A stretch of DNA of 64,000 nt from NCBI GenBank assembly GCA_024516035.1, contig CM044967.1, forward strand, positions 2,450,383 through 2,514,382, in the 5' to 3' direction. The notes beneath the pieces are model-generated. The model had not been told where the DNA came from and did not search any database. It saw only the letters and a program-made list of their open reading frames with translations. Shown piece after piece: positions 33,054 through 43,169 of the stretch; the stretch's first letter is position 1; each line of letters opens with the position of its first letter. The position numbers and the translations under genes were made by a program. The stretch is from Bactericera cockerelli (lineage: Eukaryota > Arthropoda > Insecta > Hemiptera > Triozidae).

Positions 33054-36000
33054 ATGAGTTACAACTACGGATCAAGCAGCTCCTCTGAGAGTAGTGACAG
33101 TGACAGTTTCAAAGCGGTTTCCATCAAAACTCTGGACTTTTCCTATTCGTTACTCGACTCAAAAACATTAAGTGCCCAGTTTGAACTACTGCCTTGTGAT
33201 GATTACAACAAGAAGCCGGAGAATATCGATACTCTCCTACTGTACCACAACAATCTGAGTTTCTTCCCTGCCAACGTGAGCAAATTTACGAATCTGAGAT
33301 CGATTGATGTGAGCAACAACCGAATCACAGAGCTGCCCCAGGCTATCACTAACTTCCCGTTGAGCACTCTGATCGCCAGGAATAATTTACTCACCGCTCA
33401 GTCTCTGCCCAAAGATTTGAGCGGCTTAAAAAATCTGAAGGTTTTCAATTTGAGTGGAAACCAGTTAGAACAGTTTCCTTTGCAAGTTCTGGATGTGAAA
33501 ACGCTGAAATATTTGTACCTGGGGAACAATGCTCTGAGACATGTACCAAAGGAAATCAACAGGCTGGACAAGTGAGTATAAATAGTCTTAATCTAATTAC
33601 CAGTTCCTCTTCTAAACCCTGAAATAACCCCCCTTTTCTAAGGAGGCCCCTCGTATTTCTTTAGAACTAATAGCAATGGTATAGTTTAATAATTGATAAA
33701 GTAATGGTTTTACAGAATTTAATTGAACTAGATCTTTCTACATTGCTTCCAATGTTCTTTAACAGGACAGTTTGAATATGTACCATGCAATTCATTACAC
33801 AAATTACTTTTGAAACTCAATAAGCAAGTACGGATATGTATTGTAATTTATACTTTATCACCGGGTCAAACTCGTACAATAATGACATAGAAAAATGTTA
33901 AATATATATGAAAATCACATTATGAAAAAGAAAAGTTAAATGAGAGAAGATGTAAGATGACAAGAAAAGCTATAAAACTATTATGTACAATTGAGAACAA
34001 AACTCCATTCCATTTAAATTCGTATCTATATGAATATACTTTACATATAATCAATATGTATAACCACCACCCTTTGTATCTCGATAACCACTAAAGATAT
34101 CGCCAAGCGGTAAAATAGGGGTTGCCTCATTTTTTGGAGGATTGATTTTAAATAATATAAGAAAGAAAGAAAAAAAATATATTCACAGGTCCTAACTAAT
34201 AAAGGGCTGGGTTATTGTCTTCAGCAATCTCTTTCACCGAACCCTTAAAATCTATTACAAGTAAAAACTCTACAAGTAATTTGTATAAACTCTTTTTATT
34301 TTCAGACTTCATGTTCTTTCGCTTGGAGGAAATCAACTAACGGACATACCCGACACATTTGGCGACTTGAACCAATTGGAGGCATTGATTTTGAGTGACA
34401 ACCAATTGGAAAGCCTGCCTGCATCCATTTCAAATTTGAAGATGCTGAAATCGCTTCTGCTGCATAACAACAAACTGAAGACTCTGCCAACGGAAATCAT
34501 TACACTTAAATGTTTGTCCGAGGTAGAGTTTTTTTCACTTTTACTTCATATTTCCCGGTAGCTCAGTGGTAAAGGCGGCGGTCTGGTAATCGAAACCCAG
34601 CCTGAACATGACATGTTATCCTCCCATTCGGGAGTTTTACGACATAATAATACTGTCTTGGGTTTACTTGTGGAATAAGTGGACTTAATCAGGCAGTATA
34701 AATAAGGCGATATTTTTATTATTATTATTTTTCCCATGCTTTTTTTGGCTTTTCTTTTTGAAGACTAAGCACTATACTCCACCTGCATTGCTGGTTGGGT
34801 GAGTCTGGTAAATCAAGTAGAGCAGGAATTCGTTTTTTTTGCATGGGACTACGTATTTACTATGCATAAATTCACAACCGGCCATGCCTTGTTCAAAGTG
34901 CCAGAACGTAACTGCAATCTATAAAATATCATGATAAACAGTTCAATGGTTGCATTTCATTTTTAATACTAAACAAGGTTTTCATTATGTACTAATTTGT
35001 AAATACTCGTATATACTTTAAAATATAAAGAGCTATTTAAACTGGTGGAGTAAAGGGACTTTTCAGTGTTACTCGGCAGTATAAACAAGGTATATTCTAT
35101 TCTATTTTCTGTTAAAATTTTCAGTTGAGCTTGAGAGATAACCCCTGGTCATTAGGTTTGTGAGTGATATGACTTACAAACCTCCATCCCTGCTGGAACT
35201 GGCTTCGAGGACTTTGAAAGTTCACGAAATCGACTATTCCCAGGAGCATCTGCCTCGAAATCTAGTTCAATACTTGGATTCTGCCCACCATTGCGTTAAT
35301 CCAAAATGTAAAGGTTGGTTAAACTTCTGTTATATCCTTATTGTTTTTATTTTTTAAAGGAAGGGCGGGGAAAAAAATGTTTTGAAGACACCCAGGTCTT
35401 AGCCTGGGGTGTGGGATTTCCACCCACTAGATAAAATATATACAGACGTCCTAGTTAACGGGTGGGGTTATTGATATGGCAATCTCTTCCGGTCTTTTTT
35501 TTATCTTCTTTTTCTTATTATTTCTTTGAACATCACCTGAATAGCACTAGAAGCTTGATTGTAAGAAACTTGAGACTAGAGTCAAACTATAAAATTGGAT
35601 TACAACGAGGATAAGGGGTCTCTCTATTCCGAGATATATAAGGTGCGCTGTGATTGGTGGAAAGTCCAACTGGAGGGACGGTCACTTGTCTTGTTATCTT
35701 TTTTTTAATATTCATTTTATTTACAAGACAATGTACATTATATCTGGTACCTATCCCTTGGGATTTAACCCAGCAGTTGAAATAATCACTTGTTATCTGT
35801 GTTGTGACCTGATTTTATACTTTGGCCTTTACAAATAACATATTTGTAACTGAAGTATGTTATAGATATTCAGTACAGATATCTGTTAGTTCTGGATAGA
35901 AATCCCAACCCCAAGGGTCAATTACTTAGATGGATGGTAACATACGCAATTCTTTCCCATTCTCCATCCTCCTCTTTATTATTTTTATGTGGCAGAATTC

Positions 36001-36526
36001 TCAATTGATGAGTAGAATTCTCAATTCCTCTTTGCCTTTTCCTAACTCTACGTGGTGTTGTTATTGCCCTTTCCCATTATCGCCCTAAAATCTAAAAGAG
36101 AACCATATACTAAAATATTATTATGTGAGAGTGCTTTAACAAAAAAAAAATTGGTACACATTTCATAATTCAATTTCGTTGAACTGAATCCATTTTAGAA
36201 AGAAAAAAAAAATTATAAAATGAAACTACACCACAAAATGAGGACTGTATCCCCTTAGTGTGGGGTAGTAGCATTAGATATTAGTTACCTATTTTATTCA
36301 TATTATTAATGCAAATAAATTACAAAATACAAAATTGTATTTCGTGTTACAGGTGTATTCTTCGACAACCGAATAGAGCACATCAAATTTGTGGATTTTT
36401 TGTGGTAAATACAGAATTCCGTTAATGCAGTATCTATGTTCCTCAAGATGTATTACCAACAGTCCAAACGTCATGTATGGAAACGTTCAAAACGAAGATA
36501 TGATGAAGAAGGTACTGCTGGGGTGA
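33054..36526 (+). CDS. LRRC58: LRRC58-like leucine-rich-repeat protein, frame broken by two 1-nt indels
   Basis: Exons 33054-33571, 34306-34522, 35125-35313, 36353-36526, all GT-AG. An N-terminal Ser-rich stretch (SSSSSESSDSDS) is followed by about seven LRRs with the LxxLxLxxNxLxxLP pattern (IDVSNNRITELP, VFNLSGNQLEQFP, LSLGGNQLTDIP). The C-terminal domain has PPSLLELASRTLKV, LPRNLVQYLDSA, CVNPKCKGVFFD and FVDFCGKYRIPLM, ending KKVLLG; these match vertebrate LRRC58, whose length is about 370 aa. Read literally, the frame ends at a TGA (35161-35163), because the C run at 35142-35145 has four C where the conserved frame needs five. A second break is the T run at 36396-36401 (six T where five are needed). 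With both indels allowed for, length is 365 aa and all exon phases fit. Vertebrate LRRC58 has been linked to ubiquitin-ligase substrate recognition, but I infer no specific role. Most likely an intact gene with consensus errors; a young pseudogene is the alternative. Confidence 0.88.
34185..34252 (-). repeat. Retroelement 3' tail in LRRC58 intron 1
   Basis: GGTCCTAACTAATAAAGGGC, GGGTTATTGTCTTCAGCAAT, CTCTTTCACCGAACCC: reversed hairpin tail, diverged. Confidence 0.6.
34554..34733 (+). repeat. S2 SINE in LRRC58 intron 2
   Basis: Starts 32 bases after the exon-2 donor: CCCGGTAGCTCAGTGGTAAA, GGTAATCGAAACCCAGCC (an internal deletion removes most of the T-arm), then a body ending TATAAATAAGGCGATA. 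Confidence 0.8.
35440..35495 (-). repeat. Retroelement 3' tail in LRRC58 intron 3
   Basis: GTCCTAGTTAACGGGTGGGG, TTATTGATATGGCAATCTCT: degraded reversed LINE tail. Confidence 0.55.
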
Positions 36527-37425
36527 TAATTGTGATAAAAAAAATATTTTTATATAGAAAATAAGTAATGGGCGGAGAAAAATCCCAACACCTAATACCA
36601 AAATATTATGATGATGGCGACTGCAAATTCTGAAAGAACTGAATCCATCCTCGAATGAACTGTGTTAAATGATTTTTTTTTTTCTTCAAATTGTTCAGGC
36701 ATCAAATTGACATATTTCTGGCTTTTTTTCAGTCTTGGAAATTACTCGTACTCGTAAAAGACAATTTTATTTATACAAAAAATGAAGATTTTTGATATAT
36801 TTCTATTACATTGTTTATTTGTTACATTTTCAGATGTACGTAAATTTTTATAATCTCAAGCTGAAACAATTCAATGAATTTTAAAGACGGAATACGAATA
36901 TAATACATATATGTAATTTATTTAAGCGTGAATTTCAAGAACCATTTATTTTAGAATGATTTCAAGAAGGTTTATCAATGTGTCAATCAGAACATTTTTG
37001 ATTTGAAATAATGAATGGGCAAAAATAAAAAATAATTAAAGAAAATTTGAACAGTAAAAAAAAATCCAGGAGAATTTTTTTAGTGGTTAAATATAATAAG
37101 TCAGCAACCAGATGGGAAGAGATAGAGACATATCAGGGAGGAATTTATACCTTCCAGTGCTCTTTTTGATCCTGACCCCCCTATCAGAAATTTATACCAA
37201 GTGGGTTTGAGTTTTCAAAAAACACCTAAATACGTGTTTTAGAAAACAACAACAAACAATAAATACACACAAAAATATTCTAAAATGCAAAGTATTTCAC
37301 TGTCCCTCATGAAAACTAGAAACTAGAGTACTTATTTTTAATGTAAATTAAGTTATGTAAAACATAATACATATACAAAATATTTGAGATCTAGTCACTC
37401 AGACTATTCAGTAAGTTCATGTGAT
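36527..37425. other. Downstream of LRRC58; probable 3' UTR then AT-rich DNA
   Basis: No gene recognised. The first clear AATAAA after the stop is at 37024-37029, which would give a UTR of about 500 bases. Confidence 0.4.
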
Positions 37426-37428
37426 TAA

Positions 37429-37557
37429 GGGCGAAATTAATAGACAAATATTATATCACAAGTCACTGCTAAGCGTCGGTTTTCCCTATCCTACACAGTA
37501 CACAATCCGTGACTTTGCGCCACAGAGGTTTTACAAAAACGTCTATTAATTCCGCCC
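37429..37557 (+). mobile_element. 129-bp Harbinger-like MITE (copy H3)
   Basis: GGGCGAAATTAATAGAC and GTCTATTAATTCCGCCC termini, TAA duplication at 37426-37428 and 37558-37560. Confidence 0.9.
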
Positions 37558-37574
37558 TAATACTTAATAATAGA

Positions 37575-37690
37575 TAACCGAACTCAGTAGCCGTTCAAGT
37601 ACCGATTTCAGCGTAGATTTAGTAAAGCTAGATGGAGTAGTTGTGATATCACGAAAGTGATTAACACAAATATGATAACTTTTTTTTTCT
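37575..37690 (+). repeat. S3 SINE, 5'-truncated
   Basis: GATTTCAGCGTAGATTTAGT, GATATCACGAAAGTGATTAA, CACAAATATGATAACT: 3' body of S3. Confidence 0.75.
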
Positions 37691-37739
37691 TACTAATATA
37701 GATTATGATAGAAATAAAAAATGCAGAAGCATCTTGAGC

Positions 37740-38035
37740 TGAATCCCACCCAATGCATGAATTTTTCCTCATTTATTTGACAGCACAAAACCGACCTCAG
37801 TAGCTTGATCACTAAGGCGTCGGACTTGTAACCTGGAGGTCGGTGGTTCAAGTCCCGGTTTCAGAGTAGCTGTAGTAAAGCGAGTTTGAGTAGTTGTTAC
37901 ATCACGAAAGTGATTAAGACAAATATGATAACATGTTTTATGGCCACATAATAATAATAATACTCTGAGGATTAGGTGGTAGAAAATCCTTTAAGCATTA
38001 ACCTCGCCTGGTGGTTACCTCCCATTAACTATTAT
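37740..38035 (+). repeat. S1 SINE interrupted by an S3 SINE
   Basis: S1 pieces at 37745-37781 (ATCCCACCCAATGCATGAAT) and 37938-38035 (GGCCACATAATAATAATA, hairpin, CTCGCCTGG) flank a complete S3 (37785-37935: GACCTCAGTAGCTTGATC, GGTGGTTCAAGTCCC, ACAAATATGATAAC). S3 inserted into S1 in the middle of TTTGAGTTTGTGACC. Confidence 0.8.
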
Positions 38036-38097
38036 TATATTTTATCCGGATGCCATGAAATTGATGTCATAAAACAAGGGGTGATGATGCCCTTCGT

Positions 38098-39110
38098 TTC
38101 AGCCTCTGTGGCGTATCGGTTGTGACTACTGCCCGTAGTCCTGAGATCCTGAGTTCGATTACCGGTTGGAGTAGACTTTTCACACACAAAAATTTCTGTT
38201 CCCTCTGAACATGTGAGGCTGGCATTTCTGGCTCTATCCAGGCTTGGTGAGGTCAATGTGATTCCCAGCGAAGGAAGGTAAAAAAAATCCCCCGTCCTGA
38301 CTATCTCAAATCGGGACGTTAAAACCAAATACGAGGTACGTCCGGAAAGTAAGGGGATCGTCGTAGGGGTTGGTAGGAATGTCTTTTTTTCAAGGTTGGT
38401 ATACCTGCTTGTAGGGAAACTCCTAACGGTCACAATGAGCCCTTGCCCATCTCAGTTCATTGGAAAATGTCGTCGCAGGATCCCGTCGCGTCAACCTCTA
38501 CAGGTGCCGTTTGCTCCACCTACCGCAGGTGCGAGATTCCGGCAGTTTATCACTTTGCGTAGGAATTCAGCTGCTGAAATCCATTCTCAGCTACTGAAAA
38601 CCTATGGATCTGAGGTGATTTCACCTTCCAAGGTTTTCAACTGGGTTAAGAAGTTTAAAGAAGATCGCACAAACACACACGATGAAGAAAGAAGAGGCCG
38701 TCTGTCGTTTCAGAAGAACTTGTGCAGCAAGTCAATGAAAAAGTCGCAGCGATCGTCGTGTGCCCCTCAAAACCGTATTCCTCTGACCTGGCGCCCTCGG
38801 ATTTTCATCTGTTCACAAAACTGAAGGAGTTATTGGCTGGATAAAGGTTTTTCAGCGACGAGGAGGTCAAGGAGACTGTGGAGAAGTGGCTGTTGGAGGT
38901 GGAGCGGAGTGTGTATGACGAAGGCATAAAAAAGTTTGGACCCAGGATGCAGAAGTAAGTGGAGCTTGTCGGTGATTATGTGGAGAAATAAAGGACTATA
39001 TTTGGAACTTACCCTGTAAAATTTTATGAAAATATATGCATTTTTCGAGTTTTAACATCAATTGCCCCCTTACTTTCCGGACGTCCCTCGTAGAATCAAT
39101 GGACATGAAA
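38098..39110 (+). repeat. S6 SINE interrupted by a mariner element
   Basis: S6 head and body run from TCAGCCTCTGTGGCGTATCG to GGGACGTTAAAACCAAA, and resume after the mariner with GAATCAATGGACATGAAAGG. The uninterrupted arrangement is seen in reverse at about 15680-15705. Confidence 0.85.
38332..39090 (+). mobile_element. Internally deleted mariner transposon
   Basis: Terminal inverted repeats CGAGGTACGTCCGGAAAG and CTTTCCGGACGTCCCTCG with TA at both sides (38330-38331, 39091-39092). The frame 38396-38824 encodes the mariner N-terminal helix-turn-helix region (FRQFITLRRNSAAEIHSQLL, VFNWVKKFKEDR). It then jumps to C-terminal sequence: in another frame the end reads SDLAPSDFHLFTKLKELL, followed by a stop, then FFSDEEVKETVEKWL. 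The central DDE/D catalytic region is missing, so it is inactive. Confidence 0.88.
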
Positions 39111-39299
39111 GGAGCCTAGACATTTTTTTTTTTTAAAAATGAGTGTTTCACAGCTTTTTTTATTTCGTAGCCATGAAAGAGGAGCTACTGTAGACGCTTG
39201 TGGTCTGTGTTGTAGCCTGCCCATCTCGTAGTATGCCTCCTCTCTGATGGACGAAAGTGACACAATACTTCCCATTAGGTGCTGGGTCAACACGAGTGT

Positions 39300-39435
39300 A
39301 CCGGAAGGTATCCCTTACAAACAACTGTAACCAAATTTTGAATACAAATTTTTGTCGGCGCGGGTGTGGGGTTTCGAACCCGGGACCTTCCGTATGGCAA
39401 GCGAGTGCTTAACCACTGAGCTATTCGTGCGCTCT
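39300..39435 (-). repeat. S7 tRNA-headed SINE-like sequence
   Basis: In reverse: GAATAGCTCAGTGGTTAAGC, CGGAAGGTCCCGGGTTCGAA, followed by a body ACAAAAATTTGTATTCAAAA. One copy only. A true tRNA gene is less likely, because the acceptor ends do not pair and a body follows. Confidence 0.5.
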
Positions 39436-39654
39436 GGATCTGGGCGTTTACAAATTACGCTCACCATCGTGATATAGGTTTCTGTGCCTATCTCACGGAA
39501 ACGGAATTAATTATTTTATGCTCGGAAATAAAAACTGCAAAAGGATGAACAGACTGAGAGTCATTCTACTCATCCACAACTCTGCCTCGAGAGTTTCTAC
39601 TCACAATGCTATGCAAACAATCTGGAGCTTTAGACAAGGGATGGTGCCCTCCTG

Positions 39655-39780
39655 ATGGGAGTAACGGCTAAGTGAAACTCCGTGCCGCAATGCACAAACT
39701 CCGTGCGAGCCTCAGAAGGGTCATGTACCGTTTCCGTGCGGCTATGAAATGACACATGTACAATTTCCGTGTAGCTCGTG
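39655..39780. repeat. CCGTGCGG-rich repeat
   Basis: Repeats of AAACTCCGTGC / TTTCCGTGCGG related to 40575-40680 and the palindrome at 41330-41394. Confidence 0.5.
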
Positions 39781-40123
39781 TTAGATCTAGCAAATATACC
39801 ACTAGTCAGATCTAGCAAATATACGAGTACCACTAATCAGATCTAACATACCAGATCTAGCAAATATACCACTAGTCTGATCTAACATACCAGATCTAGC
39901 ACATATACCACTAGTCAGATCTAACATACCAGATCTAGCAAATATACCACTAGTCAGATCTAACATACCAGATCTAGCTCATATACCACTAGTCAGATCT
40001 AACATACCAGATCTAGCAAATATACCACTAGTCAGATCTAACATACCAGATCTAGCACATATACCACTAGTCAGATCTAACATACCAGATCTAGCACATA
40101 TACCACTAGTCAGATCTAACATA
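39781..40123 (+). repeat. 39-bp minisatellite
   Basis: Seven consecutive 39-bp units begin at 39851, 39890, 39929, 39968, 40007, 40046 and 40085. Each reads CCAGATCTAGCAAATATACC then ACTAGTCAGATCTAACATA with 0-2 changes (CAAAT/CACAT/CTCAT); degenerate copies occupy 39781-39850. 39 is a multiple of three, so the reverse strand is open as a 13-residue repeat (GMLDLTSGICARS); I see no start context or gene for it. Confidence 0.93.
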
Positions 40124-40334
40124 CCCTGGTTGGTCTTGACTTCTGGGTTGTTGATGATGTGAGGTGAGATGGTCAACCGCTCGCTTGGTTGTCTGCATCG
40201 ATTTTTTTTTCCATCTTTCCGAGTTTGGTTTGGAAAAAATGTTTGAGACTTGTGAGATCCGCTGTATCATAATGCGAGCTCAGCAAAATAGGATACGTTA
40301 GAACTAGCAAGTATACCCTTGTCAGATCTAACAA

Positions 40335-40545
40335 GTCCCTATTAGCTCAGTGGTAAAGGCGGCACTCTGTGAATCCAGATATTCCAGAGGTCGTGGGTTC
40401 GAAACCCAGCCGGGACATGACATGTTATCCTCCCATTTGGAATTTTTACCACATAATAATATGTCTCGGGCTTACTGCTGGATTAAGGGGACTTAATAGT
40501 CCTAATCGGGCAGTATAAATAAGGCGATATTATTATTATATAGAC
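40335..40545 (+). repeat. S2 tRNA-derived SINE
   Basis: GTCCCTATTAGCTCAGTGG, GAGGTCGTGGGTTCGAAACC, then the full body to AAATAAGGCGATATTATTAT. Very close to the 5757 copy. Confidence 0.88.
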
Positions 40546-40726
40546 ATGTTAGATCTGACATGCCTCGCGCACGCAGTTTGTACACATTCCGGTTCTCTCG
40601 GTTTCCGCACGGAATTTGACCTACGTCATCAATAAACACTCATTACCGGCACGGAATTTGTACACAGCCAGTTAAGTTCTCAATTTTCTCATTTTTAAAC
40701 AAGTGAATTCAAATAACGAACCTTAA

Positions 40727-40946
40727 CACGTATGAGACGGGTCCTATTTTCTATAGTTTGTACGCTGGGACGGCTTCAAATTAGGGTATGTATTCCAAAT
40801 ATGACAACAACAACAAAAAAAATTGGGACGGGCGAATACAAAAATATATTAATAATAGCATTATCTGTGCCCACCGGTGGGTCAAGTTACAAGGGAAATT
40901 GAAAAAAAAAACGTGACCCACCGGTGGGCACGCCGTCTCATACGTG
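40727..40946. mobile_element. piggyBac-like MITE, type P2
   Basis: CACGTATGAGACGG and CCGTCTCATACGTG are perfect 14-bp inverted ends between TTAA sites (40723-40726, 40947-40950). Subterminal GTGCCCACCGGTGGGTCA and TGACCCACCGGTGGGCAC also pair. Confidence 0.85.
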
Positions 40947-41064
40947 TTAAACGTGTGCTCGACTTAACTTTCATACTCATTTACTGCTGTTTTTCCACTA
41001 TGATACTGTCGTTTCATTAATTAATTTATGTCTTTTATGGTGGAAAATATCTAGTTTTATTCAT

Positions 41065-41510
41065 TACTAGCCGTTTGCCCGTGCTTTGCAACGGGACTAA
41101 ATTTCAAATTTATTAAGACATGGCCGTACTGCTGGACAGCAATGCCTTTTTGAACTTTTTATAATTTTTCTGGACAAAGCGATAATGGTTTTGGGGGGGT
41201 CAATTCTGAGTCATTTTTCGCTATCTCTTACCGTTTTGGCTAAACAACTCCGGACAAACGAACATAGGTAGGTAGGTAGGTAGGTAGGTAGTCCTTTTTT
41301 CTGTTTTATATATAGAGATTGATGTCAGGGCTGTGTACAAACTCCGTGCCGTTACACACAGACTCCTAACGGCACGGAGTTTGTACACAGCCGATGTCAG
41401 AAATGTGGGTCTATGCATAAAATTGTTTGAATTCTCAACAGTTGAGAATTCTCAATCTTAAAATTCTTCGGAATAGTTACTATTCCGAAGAATTTAAAGA
41501 TTGATATTTT
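41065..41510. repeat. Repeat cluster: (TAGG)n and palindromes
   Basis: 41065-41320 begins AGCCGTTTGCCCGTGCTTTG, includes (TAGG)n at 41264-41291 and ends TATATATAGAGATTG. 41330-41394 is a hairpin GGCTGTGTACAAACTCCGTG ... CACGGAGTTTGTACACAGCC. 41428-41510 has two further palindromes around TTGAGAATTCTCAA and AGTTACTATTCCGAAGAAT. Confidence 0.6.
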
Positions 41511-41653
41511 ACGCATGAGAACGCATTTCTTTACTTGGTATTGCGTTCTTTCTGCATCTCAACGCACTATTGATAGTGTTTCAAGTTACACCTCATAGAG
41601 AGCGCTGCTGCCGTTTACACTTTGGCAAGTTGCTGAGGAGGATACGACAGTAA

Positions 41654-41782
41654 GGGCGGAATTAATAGACAACATCAATAACTTAAGTCGTTGGTAAGTG
41701 TCGATTTTCCCTATCTTACACAGTACGCAATCCGTGACTTAGCGCCACAGAGGTATTACAAAAACATCTATTAATTCCGCCC
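41654..41782 (+). mobile_element. 129-bp Harbinger-like MITE (copy H4)
   Basis: GGGCGGAATTAATAGAC and TCTATTAATTCCGCCC termini; TAA at 41651-41653 and 41783-41785. Confidence 0.9.
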
Positions 41783-41811
41783 TAATATATTCAGAGCAAG
41801 ATAGATGAATA

Positions 41812-42145
41812 GATAACGTGGTGTAGCGCACTAACCCTACACGCACGGTGACACCTGGGTTCGATCCCCCAGCAGAGTAGACATTTTTCTGTTCTGTACT
41901 TGTTTATACCCCCAGCAATCAGATGGCAAGACTCAATAAAGAAGACAGAAGGAACAATATGGACACATGCTACTCAAAATAGAATACAATGGAAGAAACT
42001 AGGAGAGGCCTTTGCTCCGGATGGGGATTGATCAGGCTAATAATGATGATGATGAACTTGTTTGTCCGGGGTCTACTCAGACCTCGTGAGAAAAAATCAG
42101 CTGTTACTTGTATGAGGTACAACCAGTGGTGGTATTGCGTGATTG
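41812..42145 (+). repeat. S5 SINE interrupted by a LINE 3' fragment
   Basis: The S5 head (GGTGACACCTGGGTTCGATC) and body (GGGGTCTACTCAGACCTCG) are separated by 150 bases (41906-42055) of LINE tail, bounded by an 8-bp duplication ACTTGTTT (41898-41905, 42056-42063). The insert ends (GAT)n and encodes the WKKL/CSGWGLI-type LINE tail. Confidence 0.8.
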
Positions 42146-42534
42146 TAAAGAAAATAATATGCATTAGGTATATTGGAAAGTAATAGAATGCTTTTGAGAA
42201 AGCCACGGACGGATGTAGCAGACTATTCAAATCATCATCATAGGGTAGCGTCATCGTGAACGATGGTAGCCAGACAGTGGAGGAATGACTCAGCACTTCT
42301 ACCACTGTCTTTACATGAAGGCTAATAATTGACAAGGGCTCCCAGAACCAAGCCAATGCTGGTCTACTCCCTGTTTATAGTCCCCCAGCCAGACTGCTGG
42401 TCTACTCCCTGTTTAGAGTCTGTTAAAAATTAAATTAAAAAAAAAAAAATGTTGTCAAGGACTTGGAAAATTGGCAATTCTGTGCTACCCACAGAAATTG
42501 TGAAGAGGGCTTGTAAATTAGAAGCAGAAGAAGT

Positions 42535-42845
42535 TATCATAATTAGTGTTAATCACGTTCGTGATGTCAGAATTACTCAAACACACGCTGCTAAATTTTT
42601 ACAGAACATAGGACTCAAACACCGACCTCTAGGTTAAAAGTCCGCAAAATTTTGGGATATTAGAATTACTAAAACTCACGCTACTATTACTTCCGAGAAA
42701 TTTCTAATATTAGAAATTGGAAGTATTGAGTTCGTTTTTGTAAAAAAATAAATAAATTTTTTTTTCTTCTTTTTACTGAACTTGGGACTCGACCACTGAA
42801 TTCCAGGTTACAAGTCCGCCGCCTTATCGATCTAGCTACCGTGTT
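42535..42845 (-). repeat. Two S3 fragments around a family-I scrap
   Basis: 42540-42640 and 42775-42845 are reversed S3 heads (GACCTCTAGGTTAAAAGTCC; AATTCCAGGTTACAAGTCC). 42690-42760 is a family-I end (TACTTCCGAGAAATTTCTAA). Confidence 0.7.
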
Positions 42846-42893
42846 CGGTGTGAAGAAGGCTTCTGCTTCACAGCGAAGAAGTCACATTCCTGC

Positions 42894-43163
42894 ATGACTA
42901 AAATTACAACTGCGGAGCAACCATATCTATGGGAGCAACAAGGAAGAACTATCGCAGGAGTTCTTTTCTTTCAAGTATTTGACCTGAAGGTCAGTCCCGT
43001 TCATTCCAAAGCTATGACGCATGTTTATGATAGTGAGGAACTCAGTAGAGAGTACCTAATAGCAGGAACCAATCTCGTAGTAAGAATCCTTGGAGCCTTG
43101 GTCCATCAGGACGTTTTGGTTTTCGAAAAGAAAATTATTAAGAAATTCAACTTGATGAAATAA
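42894..43163 (+). CDS. Unrecognised 89-codon open frame
   Basis: Opens with MTKITTAEQPYLWEQQG and includes AGVLFFQVFDLKVSPVHSK, ending FEKKIIKKFNLMK. It overlaps no repeat I know in this window, and its composition looks more protein-like than nearby frames. No splice signals, signal peptide, membrane segment or family motif are evident. It may be a small gene, a decayed transposon piece or chance. Confidence 0.25.
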   Translation: MTKITTAEQPYLWEQQGRTIAGVLFFQVFDLKVSPVHSKAMTHVYDSEELSREYLIAGTNLVVRILGALVHQDVLVFEKKIIKKFNLMK

Positions 43164-43169
43164 TTTTAA

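Noticed and set aside
33054..36526. LRRC58 as a processed pseudogene
   Set aside because: It has introns with proper splice sites and conserved ends; only two homopolymer indels disturb it.
39851..40123. CRISPR-like array
   Set aside because: Units are contiguous without unique spacers, in a eukaryotic genome; it is a minisatellite.
39979..40176. Reverse open frame encoding 13-residue repeats
   Set aside because: Fully explained by the 39-bp minisatellite; no start context, splice sites or non-repeat coding sequence.
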